A program made the position numbers and the translations under genes. Below are positions 1 to 8,441 of a DNA stretch of 64,000 nucleotides, piece by piece. Origin of the DNA: Burkholderia pseudomultivorans (GTDB lineage: Bacteria > Pseudomonadota > Gammaproteobacteria > Burkholderiales > Burkholderiaceae). Below the pieces are notes generated by a model. It saw nothing but the letters and a program-made list of their open reading frames with translations, was not told the origin of the DNA and did not search any database. The DNA lies in NCBI RefSeq assembly GCF_001718415.1, contig NZ_CP013378.1, forward strand, positions 1,612,001-1,676,000, in the 5' to 3' direction. The stretch's first letter is position 1. Every line of letters starts with the position of its first letter.

Positions 1-458
1 ACCTGCGTCTTCAGGAACGTGATGTCGGCCTCGGCCGCATCGGTGAAGTTGTCGGCGACGCTGGTCTGCTCGCTGACGAAGCGCGTCGTGAAGCCGGCAG
101 CCGGATCGTCGCTGTAGTTGGTGCCGTTCTCGCGCAGCGGATGCAGCGCGAGATAGAACACGAATTCGTTGATGCCGTCGGGCAGCGTGTCCAGTGCGAT
201 CGGCGGCGGCAGGTCGTCCGCCTGCGGCGCCGCATAGAGCGCGCCGTCCGGAAACACGAGCGCCAGCTCGGCGACGCGCAGCACGTTGCTGCCGAGCGCA
301 TCGCGGTCGATGCGCACCGAGCGCACGCCCCAGTTGTACGGCTGGATCGCCTGGATGGACTCGAACAGGCGCGCTTCGTGGTACGCATCCTGCCGCTGAA
401 AATGTTGAGGCCGGAGGAACAGCCCTTCCCCCCACAGCACCTTGGCCGAATAACTCAT
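1..458 (-). CDS. tssK: T6SS baseplate subunit TssK, N-terminal part
   Basis: This is the first 152 codons of a leftward gene that runs off the left edge. It begins MSYSAKVLWGEGLFLRPQHF, the typical opening of TssK (VasE/ImpJ family), the trimeric adaptor linking the T6SS baseplate to the TssL/TssM membrane complex. The reading frame stays open to base 1 with no stop. The gene follows tssJ by about 100 bases in the same direction, the usual tssJ-tssK-tssL order, so tssL is expected just beyond the window. The ATG at 456-458 is chosen because it gives the family start exactly. Confidence 0.95.
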   Translation of the reverse strand, partial: MSYSAKVLWGEGLFLRPQHFQRQDAYHEARLFESIQAIQPYNWGVRSVRIDRDALGSNVLRVAELALVFPDGALYAAPQADDLPPPIALDTLPDGINEFVFYLALHPLRENGTNYSDDPAAGFTTRFVSEQTSVADNFTDAAEADITFLKTQ

Positions 459-560
459 GTCAAATCCGGTTAATGTGGCGTTGCGATGTAATCGATTTGT
501 TCGTGCCCGAATTAAATCGCCAAGTGTTAACTCTTGTTAATTGACATTCGTGCGTCATGT

Positions 561-1172
561 TTAACCGCAGCTCACCGACGAAAGCAAATTGAGCGGCTGT
601 GACGGCGCACCCTGTTGCGGTGCGATGACCGTGCCGTCGGTGACCGTCATCGCGCAGTTATGCAGGCCGATGATTATGCCGGATTTCTCCGACTTTGCCG
701 GATCGAACGTCAGTTTCCATCGCTGGATTGCGGGATCGCGGAACAGCGCGACAATGCCGAACGCCTGCGCTTCGCGCGAAACCTTTTCGGTCGCCGTATA
801 GCGCTGGCCCGGAATCAGCGTGATTTCGCGCACGTTCAGCAGGTCGGCGCCCAATGCGGCCTTTTCCTTGGTCGGATCGGTAAATGCGTCGAACGGCGCC
901 TGCTGGAATGAGGTCGGGTCCTTCAGCGCATAGAGTCGCACGACGAGCGCGAGCGGCTTGTTGTCGGTCGCGGCGTTCAGGTTCGGCGCCGCGGCGAGCG
1001 TGATGCCGATGTTGCGCGGCGGCTTCTGCGCGTCGGGCACTTCGGGCTTGCCGATGCCGGCGGCCGACATGACGGCGCTCGCGGCGGAGCCGAGCAGCGG
1101 GGCGGCCGCGCAGCCGGCCAGTAGCGCGCAGGCGGCCAGCGTCAGCGCGTAGCGAATCATGGTCGGTCTCAT
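561..1172 (-). CDS. tssJ: T6SS outer-membrane lipoprotein TssJ
   Basis: TssJ anchors the T6SS membrane complex in the outer membrane and binds the periplasmic part of TssM. The protein has a lipoprotein signal (MIRYALTLAACALLAGC) with the lipidated cysteine at about residue 21, then a beta-sandwich domain ending LLSSVSCG. Two starts are plausible, ATG at 1172 (MRPTMIRY) or ATG at 1160 (MIRY). A longer open frame to 1208 adds residues before the signal peptide and is unlikely. The mature part of about 180 residues fits the family. It is the first gene of the leftward tssJ-tssK unit and diverges from the tagM-tssBC unit. Confidence 0.93.
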   Translation of the reverse strand: MRPTMIRYALTLAACALLAGCAAAPLLGSAASAVMSAAGIGKPEVPDAQKPPRNIGITLAAAPNLNAATDNKPLALVVRLYALKDPTSFQQAPFDAFTDPTKEKAALGADLLNVREITLIPGQRYTATEKVSREAQAFGIVALFRDPAIQRWKLTFDPAKSEKSGIIIGLHNCAMTVTDGTVIAPQQGAPSQPLNLLSSVSCG

Positions 1173-1546
1173 CGTGTTTCCGGCGTGTCGCCTTTTGCTC
1201 CCTGTCAAATCTACCGGGCATTTCAGCGTCGACGCGAATGCCGGTCGTCCTACCGATCAACTATTAAGCAGCGCGCGTCGCGACAGGCATTCGGAAATTT
1301 TTTCCGCCGTCCGGGCGGCCCGCCCGGGAACCAGTAAAACTTGCGCGTTCCGGCCGCCAGGAAAATCGTCGCGCACGTGCTGCGACAGGCTTTTCGAGGG
1401 GGTAGCGCCCGGTTTTAAAAGGAATTACTCTGCACGCGACGATTGAATTATGAAAAATTGATCGGTACTATACCCGCGCGCTTCTTGCAAAGCAAAAGAA
1501 CCAGATTCTCAACGATTTTAAAACTCACGCGCCGGTGGATATAACG
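1173..1546. promoter_or_regulatory. Divergent T6SS control region between tssJ and tagM
   Basis: This 374-base gap holds no gene. A sigma-70-like promoter for the rightward operon reads TTGAAT (1443-1448), a 17-base spacer, then TACTAT (1466-1471), predicting a leader of about 70 bases. Two perfect palindromes lie upstream: CGGAAA-TTT-TTTCCG at 1292-1306 and CCGGGCGG-C-CCGCCCGG at 1311-1327. No sigma-54 type -24/-12 pair was seen. The palindromes are observed; that they bind regulators is inferred. Confidence 0.5.
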
Positions 1547-2185
1547 ATGAAAGACCGTCTCTTCGCAAAATTGTCCGGGGTAGTGCTGGCCTGCGGCGTG
1601 ATCGCCGGCTGTGCGACCCAGCCGACGCCGCCGACCGCCGATGTATTCAACAAGTCGCTGGCCGATGCGGACGCGGTTGCGAAATCGGGTGATCAGGACA
1701 AGGCGCTCGGCCTTTACCAGCAGCTCGCGAAGTCGGATCCGACGCGCGAGGAACCGTGGTCGCGCATCGCGCAGATCCAGTTCGCCCAGAACCACTACGG
1801 CCAGGCGATCGTCGCCGCCCAGGAAGCGCTGCAGCGCGATGCGACCGACCGTCAGGCGAAGAGCGTGCTGGCCGTCGCGGGCCTGCGCATCGCGACGCAG
1901 TCGCTCGGCGAGCTGCGTCAGGACGCCTCGCTCGCGGGCGATGCGAAGTCGGACGCGCAGGCGCTGGCGAAGCAGCTGCGCGAAACGCTGGGCGAGAACG
2001 CGCTGTTCCCGCCGGAGCAGAAGACTCAGCCGAAGAAATGGACGCGCACCAAGCTGCATCGTCCGAAAGTAACGGCCCGTACAGAGGCCGCCGACAGCGG
2101 CGCGGCAACCACGCCGCCCCCGCCCCCGCCGGTGAGCTCCGGCACGCCGCAGAAGGGCGGCGATCCGTTCAGCGCGCTGCGCTGA
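1547..2185 (+). CDS. tagM: T6SS-associated TPR lipoprotein (TagM-like)
   Basis: A 212-residue lipoprotein with signal peptide and lipobox VIAGC (cysteine near residue 22), followed by tetratricopeptide-like helices at about residues 35-130 (for example DKALGLYQQLAKSDPTREEP) and a proline-rich tail with a run of seven prolines. Proteins of this kind sit immediately upstream of tssB in Burkholderia T6SS-1 loci. A scaffolding role in the periplasm is inferred, not shown. ATG 1547 is preferred over GTG 1535 because it starts the signal peptide and has GGTGG about eight bases upstream. It heads the operon, 40 bases before tssB. The tagM name is by locus position and is less certain than the gene itself. 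Confidence 0.8.
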   Translation: MKDRLFAKLSGVVLACGVIAGCATQPTPPTADVFNKSLADADAVAKSGDQDKALGLYQQLAKSDPTREEPWSRIAQIQFAQNHYGQAIVAAQEALQRDATDRQAKSVLAVAGLRIATQSLGELRQDASLAGDAKSDAQALAKQLRETLGENALFPPEQKTQPKKWTRTKLHRPKVTARTEAADSGAATTPPPPPPVSSGTPQKGGDPFSALR

Positions 2186-2225
2186 GCGGATCGACCAAAC
2201 CACAACCAACCTGGGAGCCGTCGAG

Positions 2226-2741
2226 ATGGCCAAGAAAGAGAGCATTCAGAAAAGCTTGCAAAAAATACGGCCGCCGCGCGTCCAGCTGACCTACGAGGTC
2301 GAGAAGGGCGACGCGATCGAGGTGAAGGAATTGCCGTTCGTCGTCGGGGTCGTCGGCGATCTGGCGGGCCAGTCCGAGATCGAGCAGCCGAAGCTGCGCG
2401 ACCGCAAGTTCGTCAATATCGACCGCGACAACTTCGACGACGTGATGAAGGCGATCGAGCCGCGCGCCGCGTTCCAGGTGGAAAACCGCCTGAGCCCGGA
2501 AGGCGGCAAGTTCGCGGTCGACCTGAAGTTCCGTTCGCTGTCGGACTTCAGCCCGGACGAAGTCGTCGAACAGGTCGAGCCGCTGCGCCGCCTGCTCGAG
2601 GCGCGCTCGAAGCTCGCCGACCTGCGCAACAAGCTGGCCGGCAACGACAAGCTCGAGGATCTGCTGTCCGAGGTGCTGAAGAACACGCAGCAGCTGCAGG
2701 AGCTCGCGAAGGGCACGGGCGGCGACAAAGACGGCGAATGA
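2226..2741 (+). CDS. tssB: T6SS contractile sheath small subunit TssB (VipA)
   Basis: A 171-residue cytoplasmic protein that pairs with TssC to form the contractile sheath around the Hcp tube. The family features are visible: an N-terminal segment starting MAKKESIQKSL, the VQLTYEVEKGD strand region, and the LPFVVGVVGDLAGQS motif near residue 40. The C-terminal helices are rich in charged residues. A GGGAG ribosome site lies just before the ATG. It is followed by tssC after 15 bases, indicating translational coupling and equal amounts. Length is normal. Confidence 0.97.
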   Translation: MAKKESIQKSLQKIRPPRVQLTYEVEKGDAIEVKELPFVVGVVGDLAGQSEIEQPKLRDRKFVNIDRDNFDDVMKAIEPRAAFQVENRLSPEGGKFAVDLKFRSLSDFSPDEVVEQVEPLRRLLEARSKLADLRNKLAGNDKLEDLLSEVLKNTQQLQELAKGTGGDKDGE

Positions 2742-2756
2742 CGACGGAGTGTTGAG

Positions 2757-4247
2757 ATGAACCAGCAAACGGCTCCGGCCCAAGCAAGCGGCGCGGAATA
2801 CGCCGCCGGGACTTCGCTGCTCGACGATATCGTCGAGAAGAGCAAGGTCGCGAAATCCGATTCCGAGCACGCGCGCGCGAAGGACCTGATCGGCGAACTC
2901 GTGCATCAGGTGCTCGACGGCACGGTGATCGTGTCGGACAACCTGTCGGCGACGATTGACGCCCGCGTCGCGGAGCTCGACCGCCTGATCTCGACGCAGC
3001 TGTCCGCGGTGATGCATGCGCCGGAATTCCAGCGCCTCGAAAGCACGTGGCGCGGACTGGATTACCTGGTCAAGGAGAGCAACACCGGCCAGACGATCAA
3101 GATCAAGGCGCTGCATGCGCCGAAGCGCGACCTCGTGCGCGACTTCAAGGGCGCGAGCGAGTTCGACCAGAGCGCGCTGTTCAAGAAGGTCTACGAAGAA
3201 GAGTTCGGCACGTTCGGCGGCTCGCCGTTCGGCGCGCTGATCGGCGACTACGAGATCTCGCGCCAGCCGGAAGACATGTACTTCATCGAGCAGATGTCGC
3301 ACGTCGCGGCGGCCGCGCACGCGCCGTTCATCGCGTCGGCGTCGCCCGAGCTGCTCGGCCTCGAGTCGTTCGCCGATCTCGGCAAGCCGCGCGATCTCGG
3401 CAAGGTGTTCGACACGGTCGAATACGCGAAGTGGAAGTCGTTCCGCGATTCCGAGGATTCGCGCTACGTCGGCCTCACGCTGCCGCGCTTCCTCGGCCGC
3501 CTGCCGTTCAATCCGAAGGACGGCCAGACCGCCGAGAACTTCAACTTCGTCGAGGACGTCGACGGCACCGACCACGACAAGTATCTGTGGTGCAACGCCG
3601 CGTGGGCATTTGCCGCCCGCCTCACGGCCGCATTCGACGACTTCGGCTGGTGCGCGGCGATCCGCGGCGTCGAAGGCGGCGGCCTCGTCGAGGACCTGCC
3701 GACCCACACGTTCAAGACCGACGACGGCGAAGTCGCGCTGAAGTGCCCGACCGAGATCGCGATCACCGATCGCCGCGAGAAGGAGCTGAGCGACCTCGGC
3801 TTCATCCCGCTCGTCCATTGCAAGAATTCTGATTACGCCGCGTTCTTCGCCGCGCAATCGGTGCAGAAACCGAAGAAATACAGCACCGACAGCGCGAACG
3901 CGAACGCCGTCCTGTCCGCCCAGCTTCAGTACATCTTCTCGGTATCGCGCGTCGCGCACTACCTGAAGGCGATGATGCGCGACAAGATCGGCAGCTTCGC
4001 ATCGGCGCAGAACGTGGAGACTTTCCTCAACCGGTGGATTTCGCAGTACGTCCTGCTCGATGACAACGCGTCGCAGGAACAGAAGGCGCAATTCCCGCTG
4101 CGCGAGGCATCCATACAAGTAGCGGAGATTCCGGGCAAGCCGGGCTCGTATCGTTCGGTCGCGTTCCTGCGCCCGCACTTCCAGCTCGACGAACTCTCGA
4201 TTTCTCTGCGGCTTGTCGCTGATCTGCCCAAACCGGCAAATTCATAA
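2757..4247 (+). CDS. tssC: T6SS contractile sheath large subunit TssC (VipB)
   Basis: A 496-residue partner of TssB; the TssB/TssC heterodimer polymerises into the sheath whose contraction drives secretion, and ClpV recycles it. Landmarks include the N-terminal helix with LLDDIVEKSKVAKSDSEHA, the LESTWRGLDYLV segment near residue 100 and the PFGALIGDYE block near residue 160, all typical of the family, and a C-terminal PGSYRSVAFLRPHFQLDEL stretch. No stops or frameshifts. The 70-base gap to hcp is GC-rich and holds no clear terminator, so hcp can be co-transcribed. Confidence 0.97.
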   Translation: MNQQTAPAQASGAEYAAGTSLLDDIVEKSKVAKSDSEHARAKDLIGELVHQVLDGTVIVSDNLSATIDARVAELDRLISTQLSAVMHAPEFQRLESTWRGLDYLVKESNTGQTIKIKALHAPKRDLVRDFKGASEFDQSALFKKVYEEEFGTFGGSPFGALIGDYEISRQPEDMYFIEQMSHVAAAAHAPFIASASPELLGLESFADLGKPRDLGKVFDTVEYAKWKSFRDSEDSRYVGLTLPRFLGRLPFNPKDGQTAENFNFVEDVDGTDHDKYLWCNAAWAFAARLTAAFDDFGWCAAIRGVEGGGLVEDLPTHTFKTDDGEVALKCPTEIAITDRREKELSDLGFIPLVHCKNSDYAAFFAAQSVQKPKKYSTDSANANAVLSAQLQYIFSVSRVAHYLKAMMRDKIGSFASAQNVETFLNRWISQYVLLDDNASQEQKAQFPLREASIQVAEIPGKPGSYRSVAFLRPHFQLDELSISLRLVADLPKPANS

Positions 4248-4317
4248 GCGAGCAAATCGCCTGGGCGGGCCGCCTGGGTAGGACGTTAAAACCACCTCTT
4301 TGGGGAGTCGAAGGGCC

Positions 4318-4821
4318 ATGTTACATATGCACTTGCAGTTTGGTAGTCCGGCGGTGAAGGGCGAATCCGCGGACAAGGACCATCAGGGCTGGATCGAACT
4401 GAAATCGTGGGATCACTCGATCCTGCAGCCGCGTTCGGCAACCGCATCGACCGCAGGCGGTCACACGATGACGCGTTGCGAGCACGGCGACATGATCTTC
4501 ACGAAGGAAATCGATTCGTCGAGCCCGCTGCTGTATCAGCACGCGTCGGGCGGCACCACGTTCGACGAAGTGACGGTCCATTTCTCGCGCGCGGACGGTG
4601 AAGGCAAGCGCGTGCAGTACCTGGAAGTCAAGCTGAAGTACGTGATCATCTCGAGCATCGCGCCGAGCGTCCGCGAGGAAGGCCTGCCGATCGAGACGTT
4701 CTCGCTGAAGTATGCAGCCGTGCAGTGGAAGCAGACCCAGCAGAAGATCGGCGGCAACCAGGGCGGCAACACGCAGGGCGCCTGGAGCCTGACCAAGAAC
4801 GACAAGACCTACGCGGTCTAA
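4318..4821 (+). CDS. hcp: T6SS tube protein Hcp (TssD)
   Basis: Hcp forms stacked hexameric rings that make the inner tube and is secreted. The 167-residue product begins MLHMHLQFGSPAVKGESADK and carries the extended central loop and the C-terminal LTKNDKTYAV. The ATG at 4318 is chosen over a longer frame beginning at 4300 because it gives the usual Burkholderia Hcp length and start. Hcp is needed in large excess over baseplate parts. Consistent with this, a strong Rho-independent terminator lies only 10 bases after the stop, ahead of tssE. Confidence 0.97.
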   Translation: MLHMHLQFGSPAVKGESADKDHQGWIELKSWDHSILQPRSATASTAGGHTMTRCEHGDMIFTKEIDSSSPLLYQHASGGTTFDEVTVHFSRADGEGKRVQYLEVKLKYVIISSIAPSVREEGLPIETFSLKYAAVQWKQTQQKIGGNQGGNTQGAWSLTKNDKTYAV

Positions 4822-4830
4822 GGTCGGTTG

Positions 4831-4866
4831 CGGCAACGGGGCGCGCGGCGCTCCGTTGCCGTTTTT
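4831..4866 (+). terminator. Intra-operon terminator after hcp
   Basis: The arms CGGCAACGG (4831-4839) and CCGTTGCCG (4853-4861) are perfect complements and are followed at once by five T residues. The loop itself contains complementary GCG/GCG-type bases. This is a canonical Rho-independent terminator between hcp and tssE, both on the same strand. Partial termination would keep Hcp high and baseplate proteins low; that effect is inferred. Confidence 0.85.
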
Positions 4867-4884
4867 CGCAGCAGATGCCGGCCG

Positions 4885-5370
4885 ATGAAACGCTTCGAGC
4901 CCAGTTTTCTCGACAAGCTGTTCGACGACGAACCGCACCTGCCGGCCTCGGCGGCGATGCGGCAATTGTCGCTGGACGAGCTGAAGAACACGGTCGCCCG
5001 CGACGTCGAGGCGATCCTCAATACCCGTATCGCGCACACCGAGTCCGAACTGGCCGCGCTGCCGGAGTGCCAGAAGTCGGTGCTGACCTACGGGCTGAAC
5101 GATTTCGCCGGGCTGAGCCTCGCGAGCCACTACGATCGCGCGTTCATCTGCAAGTCGATCCAGCAGGCCATCGCGCGCCATGAGCCGCGGCTGCAGCAGG
5201 TGCAGGTGACGTTCGAGCTGAACGAGCAGTCGACCAACGCGCTCTATTTCGCGATCCAGGCGCTGCTCGTCGTGCACCCGGCAGAGGAGCCGGTCAGCTT
5301 CGACGCGATGCTGCAACCGTCGACACTGCAGTATTCGGTGACGCGCGCGCGCGCGGCGCGAATGCCGTAA
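4885..5370 (+). CDS. tssE: T6SS baseplate subunit TssE (gp25-like)
   Basis: A 161-residue homologue of phage T4 gp25, which sits in the baseplate wedge and seeds sheath assembly. It opens MKRFEPSFLDKLFDDEP and has the conserved core with the LTYGLNDFAG motif near residue 70. The open frame extends upstream to 4828, but the ATG at 4885 starts the conserved protein, and the extra residues would be encoded by the hcp terminator. The tail ending RARAARMP is a basic extension. It is followed by tssF after about 80 bases. Confidence 0.94.
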   Translation: MKRFEPSFLDKLFDDEPHLPASAAMRQLSLDELKNTVARDVEAILNTRIAHTESELAALPECQKSVLTYGLNDFAGLSLASHYDRAFICKSIQQAIARHEPRLQQVQVTFELNEQSTNALYFAIQALLVVHPAEEPVSFDAMLQPSTLQYSVTRARAARMP

Positions 5371-5448
5371 TTCAAGCCGCCGAGCGGGCCGGACCGCCCG
5401 GTGGCGGATCAGGGTCCGGCAAGGAATGGAAGAGCTTCGGGGTCGTCG

Positions 5449-7284
5449 ATGGAAGAATTGCTGCCGTACTACGAGCGCGAATTATCGTTTTTGCGGCGCT
5501 ATTCGCGGGATTTCGCCGAACGTTATCCGAAGATCGCGGCGCGCCTCGCGCTGTCCGGCGAGCACTGCGAGGATCCGCACGTCGAGCGGATGATCGAGTC
5601 GTTCGCGCTGCTCGGCGCGCGCATCAACAAGAAGCTCGACGACGACTACCCCGAATTCACCGAAGCGCTGCTGGAGGTGCTGTATCCGCACTACCTGCGA
5701 CCGTTTCCGTCCTGCTCGATCGCGCAGTTCGCACCGGCGGCGCCGGGCCAGCAGACCGAGCCGGTCGTGATCCGGCGCGGCACCGAGCTCAAGAGCCGCC
5801 CGATCCGCGGCGTGCAGTGCCGGTTCCGCACCGCGTACGACGTGACGCTCGCGCCCGTCCGCATCTCGGAAGCGCGCTACACGCCGGTCGCACTCGCGCC
5901 GAGCGCGACGGTGCTGCCGTCCAACGCGACCGGCGTGATCTCGATCACGTTCGAATCGCTCGCCGCGCAGCTCGATCTCGGCGCGCTGAAGCTGCCGACG
6001 CTGCGCGCGCACCTGCACGGCGAGCAGTCGTTCGTCGCCGAGCTGACCGACTGCCTGTTCGTCAACGTGCTCGGCGCGTATGTCGAGCCCGAGCGCAACG
6101 GCCGCTGGACCGCGCTGCGCAAGCTGCCGATCGCGCAGGCCGGCTTCGACGAGGACGACGCGCTGATCGACTATCCGGCGAAGTCGCACCCCGCATATCG
6201 CCTGCTCACCGAATACTTCGCGTTTCCCGACAAGTTCGACTTCGTCGACTTCGATCTCGCGGCGATCGCGCGCGCGGCGGGCCGCTGCCAGCGCGCGACG
6301 CTGCATCTCGTGCTGCAGGACGTGCGCAGCGACTCGCATGTCGCGCGGCTGCTCGAACTGCTGAGCGCGAGCCACTTCCGGCTGTTCTGCACGCCGATCG
6401 TGAACCTGTTCCGCCAGCACGGCGAGCCGATCCGCATCACGCATCGCGCGGTGTCGTATCCGGTGATCGCCGAGGCGAGGCGCGCGTTCGCATACGAGGT
6501 GTATTCGATCGACTCGGTGAAGCTGGTCCGGCAGCAGGCGCACGAGGAATCGGTGATCGAGTTCCGGCCGTTCTACTCGCTGCATCACGGCGAGGCGGCG
6601 CGGATCGGTCATTACTGGTTCGCGCGCCGCAACGACTGGGTCGCGCAGAAGAGCCCCGGCTATGAAACCGAGATCTCGATCGTCGACATCGACTTCGAGC
6701 CGACGTCGCCGCAGACCGACACGCTGAGCCTCGATCTCACCTGCACGAACCGCGACCTGCCGGCGATGCTCGCCTTCGGCCTCGAAGGCGGCGACCTGTT
6801 CCAGGAAGGCGGCGCGCAGACGAGCGGCATCGCACTGCTGCGCCGCCCGACGCAGAGCGTGCGCTTCGAGCGCGGCCGCGCCGCGCACTGGCGGCTCGTG
6901 TCGCACCTCGCGCTGAATCACGTGTCGCTGGTCGCGCACGGGCTCGCGCCGCTGAAGGAAATGCTGACGCTGTACGACCTGCGGCGCACCGCCGTGTCGA
7001 CGCGCCAGATCGACGGGCTGGTCAGCGTCGAGCAGCGCGGCGCGGTGCAATGGCTGCCCGGCAAGCCGTTCGCGACCTTCGTGCGCGGCATCGAGGTGCG
7101 GCTGACGATCGACGAGGAACACTTCGTCGGCGCGAGTCTCGCCTCGTTCGTACGCGTGCTCGACAGCTTCTTCGGGCTGTACGTCCACCTCAACAGTTTC
7201 GTTCAACTAGTCGTCGTGTCGAAGCGCACCGGCGAGGAGATCATCCGATGCAAGCCCCGCACCGGCGAATCGATCCTGGCGTAG
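5449..7284 (+). CDS. tssF: T6SS baseplate subunit TssF
   Basis: TssF forms, with TssG and TssK, the baseplate wedge complex in the cytoplasm. The 611-residue product begins MEELLPYYERELSFLRRYSRD, the family signature, and contains the LEVLYPHYLRPFPSC block near residue 80 and a C-terminal VQLVVVSKRTGE stretch. A GTG at 5401 would add 16 residues without family similarity, so ATG 5449 is used. The 3' end overlaps tssG by 37 bases, a sign of translational coupling and fixed stoichiometry. Confidence 0.95.
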   Translation: MEELLPYYERELSFLRRYSRDFAERYPKIAARLALSGEHCEDPHVERMIESFALLGARINKKLDDDYPEFTEALLEVLYPHYLRPFPSCSIAQFAPAAPGQQTEPVVIRRGTELKSRPIRGVQCRFRTAYDVTLAPVRISEARYTPVALAPSATVLPSNATGVISITFESLAAQLDLGALKLPTLRAHLHGEQSFVAELTDCLFVNVLGAYVEPERNGRWTALRKLPIAQAGFDEDDALIDYPAKSHPAYRLLTEYFAFPDKFDFVDFDLAAIARAAGRCQRATLHLVLQDVRSDSHVARLLELLSASHFRLFCTPIVNLFRQHGEPIRITHRAVSYPVIAEARRAFAYEVYSIDSVKLVRQQAHEESVIEFRPFYSLHHGEAARIGHYWFARRNDWVAQKSPGYETEISIVDIDFEPTSPQTDTLSLDLTCTNRDLPAMLAFGLEGGDLFQEGGAQTSGIALLRRPTQSVRFERGRAAHWRLVSHLALNHVSLVAHGLAPLKEMLTLYDLRRTAVSTRQIDGLVSVEQRGAVQWLPGKPFATFVRGIEVRLTIDEEHFVGASLASFVRVLDSFFGLYVHLNSFVQLVVVSKRTGEEIIRCKPRTGESILA

Positions 7285-8348
7285 TCGACGCGCTGCTCGA
7301 CGAGCCGCACCGCTTCGAGTTCTTCCAGGCCGTGCGCGTGCTCGAAGGGCTGTTCGCGCGGCAGGCGTCGGATGCGCCCGGCGCGTGGCGGCAGGGCGAC
7401 GTCGTCGCGCAGCGCATCGAATTCCGCAACACGCTGTCGCTCGGCTTTCCGCCGAGCGAAATCGAAGGCGCACGCTCGTATGGCGACGACGGCACGCCGC
7501 TCGACTCGGGCGAGCAGCGCGAAGCCGCGCTCGCGGCCGGCGAGCTCGGCCACGTCGAGCTGACGCCCGCGTTCTTCGGGCTGCTCGGCGGGCAGGGCGC
7601 GCTGCCGCTGCACTACACCGAGCAGATCGTCGCGCGCGAGCACCTGAAGCGCGATCATGCGGCGCGCGCGTTCTTCGACGTGTTCTCGAACCGCGCGACC
7701 GCGCTGTTCTATGCCGCGTGGAAGAAGTACCGGCTGCCGTTCCACTACGAGCTCGACCGCGACGAGCGCTATCTGCCGCTGCTGCTCGCGATCGCCGGCG
7801 TGCCGAACGACGAGGTGCGCGACAGTCTCGCGGCCGGGGTCGGCGGCGTGCTCGACGAGGCCGTCGCGGGCTACGCGCTGGCCGCGCGGCACCGGCCGAT
7901 GTCGGCCGCGTACCTGCAGCGCACGCTGTCTGACTACTTCCGCGTGCCGGTGAAGATCGACCAGTTCGTCGGCAAGTGGTACGACGTGCCGCCCGACCAG
8001 CTGAGCGTGCTCGGCGAGGTCAATGCGGTGCTCGGCGCGACGGCGCTCGTCGGCGAGCGCGTGTGGCAGCGCGACATGCGCGCGCGGATCGTCGTCGGGC
8101 CGCTGTCCAAGCGCGACTACGAGGCGTTCCTGCCCGGCGGCGCGCAGGCCGTCGCGCTCGAACGGATGCTGACGCTGCTGGCCGGCGTCACGCTCGAATA
8201 CGAGGTCAAGCTCGTGCTCAAGCGCACCGAGGTCGGCGCGAGCGTGCTCGGCGCCGGTTCGCGGCTCGGCTGGGACGCGTTCCTGTGCACGCGCGACGCC
8301 GCCGAGGATCGCGCGGATGCACGCTACGAGCTGCACGTGATTCACTGA
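7248..8348 (+). CDS. tssG: T6SS baseplate subunit TssG
   Basis: A 366-residue partner of TssF in the baseplate wedge. It starts MQAPHRRIDPGVVDALLDEP and continues with the characteristic FEFFQAVRVLEGLF helix. The central LTPAFFGLLGGQGALPLHYTE block is the family hallmark. The open frame extends to 7050, inside tssF, but the ATG at 7248 has a GAGGAG ribosome site 9-14 bases upstream and matches family length. It is followed by a large hairpin before clpV. Confidence 0.95.
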   Translation: MQAPHRRIDPGVVDALLDEPHRFEFFQAVRVLEGLFARQASDAPGAWRQGDVVAQRIEFRNTLSLGFPPSEIEGARSYGDDGTPLDSGEQREAALAAGELGHVELTPAFFGLLGGQGALPLHYTEQIVAREHLKRDHAARAFFDVFSNRATALFYAAWKKYRLPFHYELDRDERYLPLLLAIAGVPNDEVRDSLAAGVGGVLDEAVAGYALAARHRPMSAAYLQRTLSDYFRVPVKIDQFVGKWYDVPPDQLSVLGEVNAVLGATALVGERVWQRDMRARIVVGPLSKRDYEAFLPGGAQAVALERMLTLLAGVTLEYEVKLVLKRTEVGASVLGAGSRLGWDAFLCTRDAAEDRADARYELHVIH

Positions 8349-8354
8349 TTCCGC

Positions 8355-8404
8355 GGGTCCGCCTGCCGATGCAGCGCATGCGCGCGCCATCGGCAGGCGG
8401 ACCC
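8355..8404 (+). repeat. Stable 17-bp inverted repeat between tssG and clpV
   Basis: Perfect complementary arms of 17 bases (8355-8371 and 8388-8404) flank a 16-base loop which itself contains the palindrome GCGCATGCGC. No T-run follows, so it is not a standard Rho-independent terminator. It begins six bases after the tssG stop and ends 37 bases before clpV. It may stabilise the upstream mRNA, pause polymerase or attenuate clpV expression; which of these is unknown. Confidence 0.85.
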
Positions 8405-8441
8405 CGACAACAAGTACGCAATCGAACCTGAGATCGACGCC

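Noticed and set aside
2169..4178. 669-codon open frame on the minus strand opposite tssB and tssC
   Set aside because: It is the high-GC antisense shadow of two clear T6SS genes; the translation is Arg/Leu/Val-rich with no family features.
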